Source: a virus. From it: a stretch of 38,893 nucleotides of DNA. The translations under genes were made by a program, and so were the position numbers. This document shows, in pieces, positions 6,919 through 14,952 of the stretch. The stretch is from the IMG/VR virus record IMGVR_UViG_3300037541_000871, positions 1 through 38,893 of that record. One strand, written 5' to 3'. Each line of letters opens with the position of its first letter. Within the stretch, counting starts at the first letter, position 1. The notes under the pieces were generated by a model, which was not told the DNA's origin, made no database searches, and saw nothing but the letters and a program-made list of their open reading frames with translations.

Positions 6919-8546
6919 GCCGATCCAAAACCATTATTGACCGCAACAACGAAAACGCGACCGCGTTCCTGGGCGGCCTGGCGGCGGCCTCCTACGATCG
7001 CCGCGTCAGCGACAGCGCGTTCAAGCTGGGTCGCATTGAAAAAGCTCAGCCACGGCAACCGGTCCGGCGAAGCGGCGACAGCGAAATCAAATCTAGCCCG
7101 ATCATGCAAGATCGGATTCGCGAATCCTTCCTCAACGTCCCGATGGTCAAGCGAGCGTCGGACCTGATCCGCGACTTGGTCGTCGGCACCGGCGTGCAAA
7201 CCTTCCTGGACCCGATCGATTGGTCATTTGGTTTCGACTTGAAACGCCGACCGGAATCTGACTTGGTCCACGCCCTGAACGTCTCCTTGGAGATGGACGA
7301 AAAATTCGTCCAATGGGCACAGAACCCCAAATGGTGCGACGTGCAGGGGAAACGCTGCTTCGTCGAGCAACAAAGGCTGGCCATTTCCGACGAAGTTCTT
7401 ACGGGCGACTCGTTGGTGATGTACGGCCCGGCCCCCTCGAGTGACTCACCACTCCCGTGGGCCATTTTGATCATCGAAAAGGAACAGATCGACACCGGCA
7501 AAGATCGCGATTTTGGCAAGCTCAAAGAGTTTGGCGAAATCGAAACCGCCGTGATCCACGGATTCGTGATCGATCGATACGGCCGCGAGCTTGGCTGCTA
7601 CCTATACGACGTCCACCCGAACGGCGTCTTGATGGCGTCGCGAGACTCCCGGTTCGTCCCAGCGGCCAACTACCACCATATTTTCTCGAGCTACCGGCCA
7701 TCCCAAAACGTGGGAGCCACCTGGCTGCACGCCCTGGGGCAACCGGCCATCGACCTGGACCGTTGGAAGGAATCCGAACTTCGCAAGGCCATCAAACAAA
7801 GCCTTGTCGCCATGGTCCATAAATCAGCGACGCCGGACAAGCCATCGTTCGGCATGGACGACCTGGAAGCCTTCGCCACCGACGTGATCAACGCCGCCAC
7901 CGAGATCCGCCTGGGCGATTCGCCATTGGCCTCCACCATCGGCAAAGACGAACAAGTTGAGCTTCTGGAATCCAAGGCCCCGTCCGATGCCGCCAACGCG
8001 TTTGTCGACATGTTGGAACACGACGGCGCGGCCTCGGTGAACCTGTCGTACTACTCCATGACCGGCCAATTCGGAAAATCCAACTACACCGGATTCCGCG
8101 GGGCCTCGAACCTGGAAGCCGCCCAGATCATTCCGCTGCAATACCTGTATGCCCAGGCCTTCATTCGCCCGATGCGGCAACGGTGGAACCGGGACGCGGT
8201 CGCCTTTGGTCACATCATCCAACTATCGGCAAAAGACATGGCCGACGACCCAACCCGGTGGGCCAATATCGACTGCATCGGAGCCGGTCGATTCCTGATC
8301 GAGCCAGACGGAGAAACCAACGCGTCGCTGACCATGATGCGATCGAGTCTATCGTCGCTCAAGTACGAAGCGGGCAAGCTGGGTCGGGACTGGAAACAAC
8401 TGTTGCGGGGCAACGCCATCGTCAACAAATGCGCGGACCTGGTCGGCGTGCGGCTCGACTTCTCCAAGGGTAACGGCGGGCAAGCGACCGAATCGACCAC
8501 CGCCGCCCCCGTCAAATCACGCAGCAAGGAAAAGGACGAAGAATGA
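6915..8546 (+). CDS. Portal protein, lambda gpB family
   Basis: 543 residues from a TTG start that overlaps the preceding stop. It forms the dodecameric ring at the capsid vertex through which DNA enters and leaves. Family marks include RIRESFLNVPMVKRASDLI near residues 65-85, a GTG...F segment after it, and VAAxN-like PAANYHHIFSSYRPSQNVGA at about 248-267, followed by WLHALGQPAIDLDRWKESEL, the hallmark of lambda-type portals. The C-terminus is charged and probably disordered (KSRSKEKDEE). Length matches gpB. It overlaps the protease-capsid gene by four bases. Confidence 0.9.
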   Translation: MSRSKTIIDRNNENATAFLGGLAAASYDRRVSDSAFKLGRIEKAQPRQPVRRSGDSEIKSSPIMQDRIRESFLNVPMVKRASDLIRDLVVGTGVQTFLDPIDWSFGFDLKRRPESDLVHALNVSLEMDEKFVQWAQNPKWCDVQGKRCFVEQQRLAISDEVLTGDSLVMYGPAPSSDSPLPWAILIIEKEQIDTGKDRDFGKLKEFGEIETAVIHGFVIDRYGRELGCYLYDVHPNGVLMASRDSRFVPAANYHHIFSSYRPSQNVGATWLHALGQPAIDLDRWKESELRKAIKQSLVAMVHKSATPDKPSFGMDDLEAFATDVINAATEIRLGDSPLASTIGKDEQVELLESKAPSDAANAFVDMLEHDGAASVNLSYYSMTGQFGKSNYTGFRGASNLEAAQIIPLQYLYAQAFIRPMRQRWNRDAVAFGHIIQLSAKDMADDPTRWANIDCIGAGRFLIEPDGETNASLTMMRSSLSSLKYEAGKLGRDWKQLLRGNAIVNKCADLVGVRLDFSKGNGGQATESTTAAPVKSRSKEKDEE

Positions 8547-11242
8547 CCCGCAGCTTGGCCAAACGCAAAGAAGACATGACCGCCGCCCTGCAATCGGCCG
8601 CTGGCGAAGTTTGGGCCATGGAACCGCGTGCATTTTCCATGATGGTCGCCGCCATGGCCCAGATGGCCGCGACCGGCGAAAAGCCCGAAGCGGAAGTTCC
8701 GCAGCGGCAAACGATGATGATGGCCGAGACCGATGGCGGCCTGGTTGCGGTGATCCCGATCACGGGCGTTATTCGCCCGATGAACGACGCCATCACTCGA
8801 CGCATGGGCGGGACCGCCTTGTCCGTCGTCGTGGCGGAATACCTGCAGGCGCTAAGCAATGCTCAGGTTTCGCAGATCGTGTTTTATCTGGACACGCCTG
8901 GCGGTTCGGTCGCTGGCTTGTCGGACTTCACAGCCCTGATCGAACAGAACGCCAACAAGAAGCCGACCACCGCTTTTGTCGGCCAAATGTGTGCATCGGC
9001 TGGGTATTGGATTGCCGCCGCCGCACCTAACATCCGAGCCACAGCCGATTCGTTGGTCGGTAGTATTGGTGTTGTCGTCATGGACGTGTCCGTCGCGCGA
9101 GCTTACAAGGAATATGGTTTCGATATCGACATGGTCCACTTCGGCGCTCGAAAAGTGGACGGCCACCCATTTGCGGAAATGAGTGAAGGTCGACATGACG
9201 CGTTTCAGGAACAGGTCGACGAATATGGTATGGCCTTCGTCAACCACGTCGCCAAGTTTCGCAAGGTTTCACCGGAAACTGTTCGAGCGGAATTCGGCGA
9301 CGGCAAGGTTTACCCTGGCCGCAAGGCATTGACTCGCGGCATGATCGACGCCGTCGTACCTATGTTTGGCAATGCAAAAGACAGCACAAACGCAAGAGTC
9401 GGAACAGCCCAACGACAGTCGGAGGCGGCCGTGTTTCCGCTACTCACGCCGACCGTGGCGGCCGAGATTGCAAGTGTAGCGATCGGACCAATGACTGACT
9501 TGCCGGCATCTATCGAACTACAAACCACCGTCCAAATTGACATGAACCAAGTCGCGGTTTCGGCCGTGCAACAAGTTACCCCAGCAGCGACAGTTGGCTC
9601 CGCTGCTATCGGGCCGATTTCTCAAGCAGCCATCGTTCCCGCCATCAAGGAGAATAACCCCATGGCAATTTCCGCTCGGGTGAAATCGGCACTTTACGCC
9701 ACTGGATTCACCCAAACCCAAGACGCCCCGGACGCCGTGTGCGAAGCCGCGTTGAGCGCCTTCTATTTAGCCAAGAGCAAAGACCAACCGACCGAGGAAA
9801 AACAAATCCTGGGCGACTTGGCCAGTGTTCTCCACAAACCGGAAGGCACCGCTTCGCCGGCCACGACGCAACCCACCAAGCCTGCCATGTCGGCGGAAGA
9901 CTACCGCGACCGGTTGACCGCCATCCAAGCCATCGCCGACACGATCAACATGGGGCAACCCACCGCCTTGGTCTCCCAAGACATGGTCATGGAAGCCGTC
10001 AACGCGGACGACTTCCGCAAGTCGATCGACGCGATCCAAACGGAATGGAAAGCCACGGTCGCCGCCAAGATGCCACGCGTGGCAGTGACCGGCAGCGGTG
10101 CGGAATCGTTACAAAAAGACATCGTCGCCATGTTGGCCTACAAAGGCACGGACGGCCGCGCGGGACGCGATGTGCCGAACCTTCGCCGCGCCCAACCGAT
10201 CGACTTGGTCAAGGACACGGTCAACGCGTCCGGCTTGCGTTTGACCGGCTTCGCTTCTGACGACAAGTTGGCCTTGGCGGAACTGGCCTTGGGCCTGAAC
10301 CCGGAAGGCATCAGCGCTGCCGGATCCGTCAATCGCGTGGGCGACTTCGTCAACATCATGTCGCAAGTGCAACAGGTCATGATGGACGACGCGGCGGCTC
10401 GGCCTGAACTCAGTTTCCGATTTATTTCGGACGAACTGCCGGAAGCCGACAGCATGGACGTCACGTCCATCGGCGGATACGGCGTGATCGACGGCTTGGA
10501 CGCTCACACCGACGGCACCGACGCCAAGGAAATCAAGCTCCGCGAAGAGTCGAAGGGCTTCATCGCTCCCACCCTCTACGCGAACGACATTTGCTTGACC
10601 GCGTTGATGGTGATCGACCCGTTGAAGTTCAACATGTTCCTGCGGGCCATGTCGGACATGATCAACGCCGGACCACGCACGTTGAACCGATCCATCATCG
10701 CGATGATCGGCAGCAACGTGACGCTGATCGACGGGTTGGCCTTGTTCGAAAACACGGTCCACGGCAACTTGGTCGTTTCCGGTGGTGCCCCAAGCGAAAC
10801 CAACCTGATCACCAACCGCGCGTTGCACGCGGCCCAACGAGCCCCCGGGATGTTGGCCAACAGTGGCACCGACCCGCGGATCGTGTTGGTTCCTGACGCG
10901 CTCAGAATCACGGCCCGCAAGGCGTTCCAAACCTTTTTTGGCAACACCAACGGCACGCCGATTGCGAACATCGAAGCTTCGCAAAACTACTTCAAGGATT
11001 CGGTCATGGTCGTCGCCGACCCGGAACTGGACAACTACTCGACGACCGTGTGGTATAGCTTGGTCGCCCCGAGCAACCAAGGCCTCCGCTCCATCGTTCA
11101 CCGCTACCGGGCAGGCTACGGCCCAGCCGGCAAGCGTGGCGAATACATGGACTACAAGAAACGCGGACGCTGCTACACGATCGACTTCGCGGCTGGCGCG
11201 GCGATCGCGGGCTGGCGCGGCATTGTGCGAAACCCAGGCTAG
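8543..11242 (+). CDS. S49 prohead protease fused to scaffold and major capsid protein
   Basis: 899 residues in one frame. The N-terminal third (about 65-275) is an S49/SppA-type protease: LDTPGGSVAG at 117-126, catalytic Ser about 152 in GQMCASAGYW and Lys about 204 in GARKVDG. From memory the Ser-Lys distance of 52 residues is the same as in lambda gpC (S166/K218). A Ser/Thr/Ala-rich linker (about 320-370) leads to a helical scaffold-like section (about 374-560) and a capsid region to the end (RFISDELPEADSMDV, YEANDICLTALMV-like YANDICLTALMVIDPLKF, SLVAPSNQGLRSIVHRYRAG). Protease-capsid fusions of this kind are known in some tailed phages. Self-cleavage is expected to release the capsid subunit. 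No separate major capsid gene is seen. Confidence 0.88.
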   Translation: MTRSLAKRKEDMTAALQSAAGEVWAMEPRAFSMMVAAMAQMAATGEKPEAEVPQRQTMMMAETDGGLVAVIPITGVIRPMNDAITRRMGGTALSVVVAEYLQALSNAQVSQIVFYLDTPGGSVAGLSDFTALIEQNANKKPTTAFVGQMCASAGYWIAAAAPNIRATADSLVGSIGVVVMDVSVARAYKEYGFDIDMVHFGARKVDGHPFAEMSEGRHDAFQEQVDEYGMAFVNHVAKFRKVSPETVRAEFGDGKVYPGRKALTRGMIDAVVPMFGNAKDSTNARVGTAQRQSEAAVFPLLTPTVAAEIASVAIGPMTDLPASIELQTTVQIDMNQVAVSAVQQVTPAATVGSAAIGPISQAAIVPAIKENNPMAISARVKSALYATGFTQTQDAPDAVCEAALSAFYLAKSKDQPTEEKQILGDLASVLHKPEGTASPATTQPTKPAMSAEDYRDRLTAIQAIADTINMGQPTALVSQDMVMEAVNADDFRKSIDAIQTEWKATVAAKMPRVAVTGSGAESLQKDIVAMLAYKGTDGRAGRDVPNLRRAQPIDLVKDTVNASGLRLTGFASDDKLALAELALGLNPEGISAAGSVNRVGDFVNIMSQVQQVMMDDAAARPELSFRFISDELPEADSMDVTSIGGYGVIDGLDAHTDGTDAKEIKLREESKGFIAPTLYANDICLTALMVIDPLKFNMFLRAMSDMINAGPRTLNRSIIAMIGSNVTLIDGLALFENTVHGNLVVSGGAPSETNLITNRALHAAQRAPGMLANSGTDPRIVLVPDALRITARKAFQTFFGNTNGTPIANIEASQNYFKDSVMVVADPELDNYSTTVWYSLVAPSNQGLRSIVHRYRAGYGPAGKRGEYMDYKKRGRCYTIDFAAGAAIAGWRGIVRNPG
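9647..11242 (+). CDS. Internal start producing scaffold-capsid protein without the protease
   Basis: Inside the fusion gene an AAGGAG at 9647-9652 lies nine bases before an in-frame ATG at 9662 (codon 374 of the fusion, MAISARVKSAL). Such an SD is rare among the structural genes of this phage, so it stands out. Starting here gives 526 residues: scaffold-like helices plus the whole capsid domain. Lambda makes its scaffold Nu3 in the same way from inside gene C. The two products would supply much capsid subunit and little protease. The coordinates include the ribosome site; the reading frame starts at 9662. Confidence 0.6.
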   Translation, partial: KENNPMAISARVKSALYATGFTQTQDAPDAVCEAALSAFYLAKSKDQPTEEKQILGDLASVLHKPEGTASPATTQPTKPAMSAEDYRDRLTAIQAIADTINMGQPTALVSQDMVMEAVNADDFRKSIDAIQTEWKATVAAKMPRVAVTGSGAESLQKDIVAMLAYKGTDGRAGRDVPNLRRAQPIDLVKDTVNASGLRLTGFASDDKLALAELALGLNPEGISAAGSVNRVGDFVNIMSQVQQVMMDDAAARPELSFRFISDELPEADSMDVTSIGGYGVIDGLDAHTDGTDAKEIKLREESKGFIAPTLYANDICLTALMVIDPLKFNMFLRAMSDMINAGPRTLNRSIIAMIGSNVTLIDGLALFENTVHGNLVVSGGAPSETNLITNRALHAAQRAPGMLANSGTDPRIVLVPDALRITARKAFQTFFGNTNGTPIANIEASQNYFKDSVMVVADPELDNYSTTVWYSLVAPSNQGLRSIVHRYRAGYGPAGKRGEYMDYKKRGRCYTIDFAAGAAIAGWRGIVRNPG

Positions 11243-11323
11243 TCAATCGTTGTGATTGGTTAGCAGATACGGACCGGGGCAGATCATTTTTTCTGACAAA
11301 CACGACACGCAAAGGAGCGTCTC

Positions 11324-11989
11324 ATGCAAAACCTAATGACCGTTCAATTGCCGATGCAAACTCGGCCGGCGAACGACACCTTGTTCACCGTCACCAACAC
11401 CGGCGGCGGTACCACCGTCCGCAACTCCAACGGCTGGTTGTCGTCATTGACGGCAACCAATGAAGCTCAAATCAGCCGCGTGGACTTCAACGGCGACTTG
11501 CTGTTGGACGTCACGCGATTGAAGCGAGTGATGTGGCGAGTGCTGTTTGGCGTGATGCCAGCCGGCTCGAACTTTTTCTTCGGCGTGGCGACCGGCAATA
11601 ACGCGACGCTGAACGACATCACCGCGCGGGCGTTGTTCCAATTGACCGGATCCCATGCCATCACGTTTCGCACGGACGACGGCGTGACGGACTCGGGCAA
11701 CATCGCCACCCCATGGACGGCGGGCGATGGCCAACAATGGGAATTCGAGATCGACTTCGCGGGCGGTCTACAAACTAGCGTTCCGGCCCACCTGAGTCGC
11801 GCGGGTCGCGGGGCGTTGCTGGTGCTGGCTGGCCGAGTCGGTCAAAACAAGTTTCCGCTGGCCTCCTTCGCCCCATCGTTGGCGGCCTACAGTTCCGGCC
11901 TACAGTTGTTCTCACGGATTGAGAAAGCGACCGGCACGGGACTTGGTTCGGCCACGATCCAATACATCGAATACGAATTGGATCGATAG
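11324..11989 (+). CDS. Probable head decoration or minor capsid protein
   Basis: 221 residues, ATG at 11324 with a clear AAAGGAG seven bases upstream, unlike most neighbours, which suggests high expression. The sequence is beta-rich with no helical charged segments (WLSSLTATNEAQISRVDFNGD, RVMWRVLFGVMPAGSNFFFGV, FEIDFAGGLQTS). It follows the capsid gene and ends at a strong terminator, the place where decoration or head-stabilising proteins are often found. A GGGTTVRNSNGW loop near the N-terminus and the Gly-rich turns fit a capsid-surface beta fold. The role is inferred from position, strong SD and composition. Confidence 0.6.
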   Translation: MQNLMTVQLPMQTRPANDTLFTVTNTGGGTTVRNSNGWLSSLTATNEAQISRVDFNGDLLLDVTRLKRVMWRVLFGVMPAGSNFFFGVATGNNATLNDITARALFQLTGSHAITFRTDDGVTDSGNIATPWTAGDGQQWEFEIDFAGGLQTSVPAHLSRAGRGALLVLAGRVGQNKFPLASFAPSLAAYSSGLQLFSRIEKATGTGLGSATIQYIEYELDR

Positions 11990-12033
11990 TCGACTAGTCA
12001 CGTCTCGATTGACTTGATCGAGGCAGCAAACCA

Positions 12034-12062
12034 GGGGGTCGCCCCGTGCGGCCCCCTTTTTT
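12034..12062 (+). terminator. Rho-independent terminator after the head genes
   Basis: GGGGGTCGC at 12034-12042 pairs with GCGGCCCCC at 12048-12056 (nine pairs, one G-T) around a five-base loop, and six T follow at 12057-12062. It separates the abundant head proteins from the neck/tail genes. A second weak hairpin (CTCGAT/ATCGAG) lies just upstream at 12004-12022. Confidence 0.85.
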
Positions 12063-12089
12063 CGGACGATGATTCTTTCGGCGTGTCGA

Positions 12090-12485
12090 ATGTCTCCAAA
12101 CCAAATTATGGCATCGCACTGGACAGCGGTTTTTGCGGGCGCGGTCTACCACGCCCAAGCCCCGGTCGAAGTGACGATCACCCAAGACAGTGACGCACAC
12201 ACCATCCGAATCATCCCTCTGAGAAAACGCACCATCCCCACGGACGACGGGACCCAAGACACGATCGAAACCGTCAAGGCCATGATCCTCAAGGACCCCA
12301 CCTCCACGTACGCCCCAACATCGATGTTCGTTGGCGGATTGGCGTTTGTGAAGTTGGGCAGCCAACTCACGATGCACGGCAAAAAATACATCCACACCGG
12401 CGAGATCACCGACGATAGCGACCTCTACACGGTCGCCACATTCGAGCGGCGATTTCGCAGCATCCAAGGAAGAAGCAACCGTTAG
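12090..12485 (+). CDS. Hypothetical head-tail connector protein
   Basis: 131 residues from the ATG at 12090 (MSPNQIMASHWTAVF). An earlier ATG at 12069 lies only six bases after the terminator T-run and has no ribosome site, so the internal start is preferred, though neither has an SD. The protein is beta-rich with a central charged stretch (IRIIPLRKRTIPTDDG) and a C-terminal YTVATFERRFRS. It is the first gene after the head terminator, where siphophages carry head-closure or stopper proteins; this is a positional guess without a recognised family. Confidence 0.5.
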   Translation: MSPNQIMASHWTAVFAGAVYHAQAPVEVTITQDSDAHTIRIIPLRKRTIPTDDGTQDTIETVKAMILKDPTSTYAPTSMFVGGLAFVKLGSQLTMHGKKYIHTGEITDDSDLYTVATFERRFRSIQGRSNR

Positions 12486-12487
12486 TT

Positions 12488-13096
12488 ATGCCGGCAACCG
12501 TCACGCCCGGAAACGGCGGCCTATCCGCCTACATCAAAGCCGCCCACGACATGCTCGTCGGGTCGGCTTCGTGGCGTGCGTACATGATCGCCGGACACCC
12601 GGACGACTTGACCGTCTCCAGTCCCAACGCTGACTTCCTTCACTTCATTTTTCAGGGCGACACGGTCGAAGACGGCCTCGACTACACCGACACCGAAATC
12701 CAAAACGACAGCGACCCCGCCACCGACGAAATCCGCATCACGGACTTGATGCCGTTTGTGGTCGCGTACGAAGAAGACGATTTTCAGTGGACCCCAATCG
12801 GTCGTTGCTCCACCACTCAATTCGAAATCGGTGGGACCGTGGCCTTCGTTTTCATGGACAAGGTCAACCGCACGGACCTGGACGCCCCAGGCCTGCTTGA
12901 TGCCAAGCTCCGTTTCGCCAACTGGATTGACGGCGTGGTCGCCAACTGGAACGGCACGGTTTTGCCGACCGACATCCAGAGCATCAACCTGCCCGGCTCC
13001 ATCATGCGGAACCGTCCCACGGCTCGACCAAACGAAGACTATTGGATCGCCAAGCTATCGATCACCTTTGGCACCACGCCAGGCGGAGGTGGCTAA
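12488..13096 (+). CDS. Hypothetical neck or tail-terminator-type protein
   Basis: 202 residues, ATG at 12488, two bases after the previous stop. Mixed alpha/beta with conserved-looking segments (YIKAAHDMLVGSASWRAYM near 15-33, TDLMPFVVAYEEDDF about 85-99, TVAFVFMDKVNR). The C-terminal part mentions an INLPGSIMRNRPTARPNEDY stretch before a final beta strand. Proteins of this size between head closure and the tube often cap the tail or join it to the head. No family can be named from sequence alone. The stop overlaps the next start (TAATG). Confidence 0.5.
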   Translation: MPATVTPGNGGLSAYIKAAHDMLVGSASWRAYMIAGHPDDLTVSSPNADFLHFIFQGDTVEDGLDYTDTEIQNDSDPATDEIRITDLMPFVVAYEEDDFQWTPIGRCSTTQFEIGGTVAFVFMDKVNRTDLDAPGLLDAKLRFANWIDGVVANWNGTVLPTDIQSINLPGSIMRNRPTARPNEDYWIAKLSITFGTTPGGGG

Positions 13097-13635
13097 TGGG
13101 CGTGATCATGCGGGCCAACCTCGAGGGGACGATCATCAGCGAGCTACCGATTCGCGGCCAACGGTCGGTACTGCGAACCATCATGTTCAAGATGGGCGAA
13201 CAGTGGGGCCAAGACTTTTTGAAGATGCACTTCACCGAGCGGGCCAAGAATCGGTACAGCCACGCCGACCGCCAACCGAAATACGTCCGCCGCAAACGTC
13301 GCTTGGCTGAACGCTACGGCAGGAACAACGTCGTCATGCGCGGTGGTCGCGTTGACTTGGTCTATACCGGCGACTTGGAACGGTCGGTCATGGCCAGCCG
13401 CGGGAACGTGCGTGGCTTTCCCACACGGGCCACCGTCACGCTGAACGGCCCGTCGTACTTCAAGATCCGACCCAAGAACCCCACCCACCCCAACATGGCC
13501 AAGGAAATCTTGACCGTGATCCCTGCGGAACGTCAACGACTGGCGGCCCAAGCGGAAAAGAACATGAATCGAGAGGCCCAGGCCTTTCTCAAATCACGGG
13601 GCGGCAAAGCCCGATTAAGGAGCCGATCACGATGA
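13096..13635 (+). CDS. Basic neck/minor tail protein
   Basis: 179 residues from the ATG at 13096, which overlaps the previous stop as TAATG. Very basic (KYVRRKRRLAERYGR at about 61-75, KSRGGKARLRSRSR at the end), with LVYTGDLERSVMASRG and VTLNGPSYFKIRPKNPTHPNM in the middle. The YTGxLxxS...G...G pattern with a basic N-terminal half is reminiscent of phage minor tail/neck proteins of the HK97 gp10 type, where that motif is common; I hold this only as a possibility. The next gene overlaps by four bases. Confidence 0.55.
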   Translation: MGVIMRANLEGTIISELPIRGQRSVLRTIMFKMGEQWGQDFLKMHFTERAKNRYSHADRQPKYVRRKRRLAERYGRNNVVMRGGRVDLVYTGDLERSVMASRGNVRGFPTRATVTLNGPSYFKIRPKNPTHPNMAKEILTVIPAERQRLAAQAEKNMNREAQAFLKSRGGKARLRSRSR

Positions 13636-14501
13636 ACGTTTTCAAGCCGCACAGCATTACTTTCCCGAGTGGCCCGACCCACCTTTGGAACATCGAAAAT
13701 TGGCGACCCACGCCCGGGTTCTCCAACTTCGAACAATTCAGCGCGTCGGGCGTTACGCCCATGCTCCTGGGCGTCCACACCCGCAGCCCCGCCGCCGATT
13801 TTGAAACCGTTGATCTGGATCGGATCTTGGGGTTGCTGGACGCCACCTTCAAGGTCGTCGCAAGTTTCACCGACCCAGTCATTTTGAAGTGGCTCAAGAA
13901 AGCTAACCTTGGCCTTAACGTGGCCAACGCCACGACCGAACACGTTTCGCTGTCGATGGCCCGCAGTAAGTTGACCCTCGAATCCCTCAGTGCCCAACCC
14001 GAATCCATCGCCACCGCATCGTGTCGCTTCATCGCGATTGCAGCCGCCGATGGTGGGGCCTCGATTGTGGCGGCCACCAATGCCACGTTGGTCGCTCCGT
14101 CGGCGTGCAACCTGTACACATTGGGACCGGTGCAAATCAACACAACCGCCATTTGCACGGAAGGCATCCGATTAGAAAACGGCATTGCCCACGACAATCG
14201 CCGCTGCAACAACTCGATCGACCTGTCGTATAGTGCCGTCGATCGCGTCAACCAAATGCTGACGATCAACACCACGGAAGTGGACAAAGTCATGTCGCAT
14301 TTTGTAACCCCGACCAACGTCACATCCGTGTCGTTTTTCCTTCGCAAGAAAGCCGCCAACGGAATCAATGTCGCCGACGCGACCACCGAACACATTCGCT
14401 TTGCCGCGACCGTGGCAGCCGCCCATGCGACCGGACCCAACGAAGTGCAGATCCGCATTCGCGACACCATGGCCATCACGACCGCGATCGCGGTCAGCTA
14501 A
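13632..14501 (+). CDS. Candidate major tail (tube) protein
   Basis: 289 residues, ATG at 13632 within the end of the preceding gene. It is followed by a small gene and a chaperone gene with a slippery site, which is where the tail-tube gene normally lies in siphophages. The sequence shows an internal duplication: LGLNVANATTEHVSLSMA at about 97-114 and NGINVADATTEHIRFAAT at about 245-262 share the NVAxATTEH core. Each is preceded by a Leu/Lys-rich segment (WLKKANLG, FFLRKKAANG). A tube protein with two related domains would be plausible. Family not recognised; the call is based on position and fold-like composition. Confidence 0.55.
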   Translation: MNVFKPHSITFPSGPTHLWNIENWRPTPGFSNFEQFSASGVTPMLLGVHTRSPAADFETVDLDRILGLLDATFKVVASFTDPVILKWLKKANLGLNVANATTEHVSLSMARSKLTLESLSAQPESIATASCRFIAIAAADGGASIVAATNATLVAPSACNLYTLGPVQINTTAICTEGIRLENGIAHDNRRCNNSIDLSYSAVDRVNQMLTINTTEVDKVMSHFVTPTNVTSVSFFLRKKAANGINVADATTEHIRFAATVAAAHATGPNEVQIRIRDTMAITTAIAVS

Positions 14502-14535
14502 CCCAACCAATCACCTCAATCGGAGATTCTCAACT

Positions 14536-14949
14536 ATGAGTGAAAAGATCCACGCCGTTGCCGACCATTTTTCCAAACTGATCCAATGTGCCTATTCCGG
14601 CATGGAAACCGCCGCGCGGGAAATGCTGGACACGGAACTCGACCACGCCTTGACCCTGACCACTGGCAACGACGCCAAGTCGTTTCTGTATGACGTCAGC
14701 CAACGCGTGGCCCTGGACGCCGGCGCGAAAGCGGTCGTCGATCCAGACCCAGCCCCAGAACCAACGGCAGAACCAACCGCCGAGCTCACGGCCGACGCAT
14801 CGACCGACGCCACGGTGGACCTAAGCGACGAACCGGTTGCCGTGGATTCGGAAGCGGAAGAAACCGTCAGCATGGTGGACGACGAACCAGAAGCCGAGAC
14901 GCCCGCCGAACCAGCCCCAGCCCCCAAACCGAAACGGTCCCGCAAATAA
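14536..14949 (+). CDS. Small acidic tail-region protein
   Basis: 137 residues from the ATG at 14536, preceded by GGAGATTCTC. The N-terminal 70 residues are helical (KIHAVADHFSKLIQCAYSG, AAREMLDTELDHAL). The C-terminal half is a low-complexity Pro/Glu/Ala/Asp stretch (PEPTAEPTAEL, DDEPEAETPAEP) ending in a basic KPKRSRK. Such a disordered acidic tail with a basic tip fits a chaperone or regulatory protein more than a structural one. It lies just before the frameshifting tail-chaperone gene. Confidence 0.55.
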   Translation: MSEKIHAVADHFSKLIQCAYSGMETAAREMLDTELDHALTLTTGNDAKSFLYDVSQRVALDAGAKAVVDPDPAPEPTAEPTAELTADASTDATVDLSDEPVAVDSEAEETVSMVDDEPEAETPAEPAPAPKPKRSRK

Positions 14950-14952
14950 CCG

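Noticed and set aside
10109-11101. Open frame of 330 codons antisense to the capsid region
   Set aside because: Lies opposite a clear structural domain; long antisense frames are common in GC-rich genes with biased third positions.
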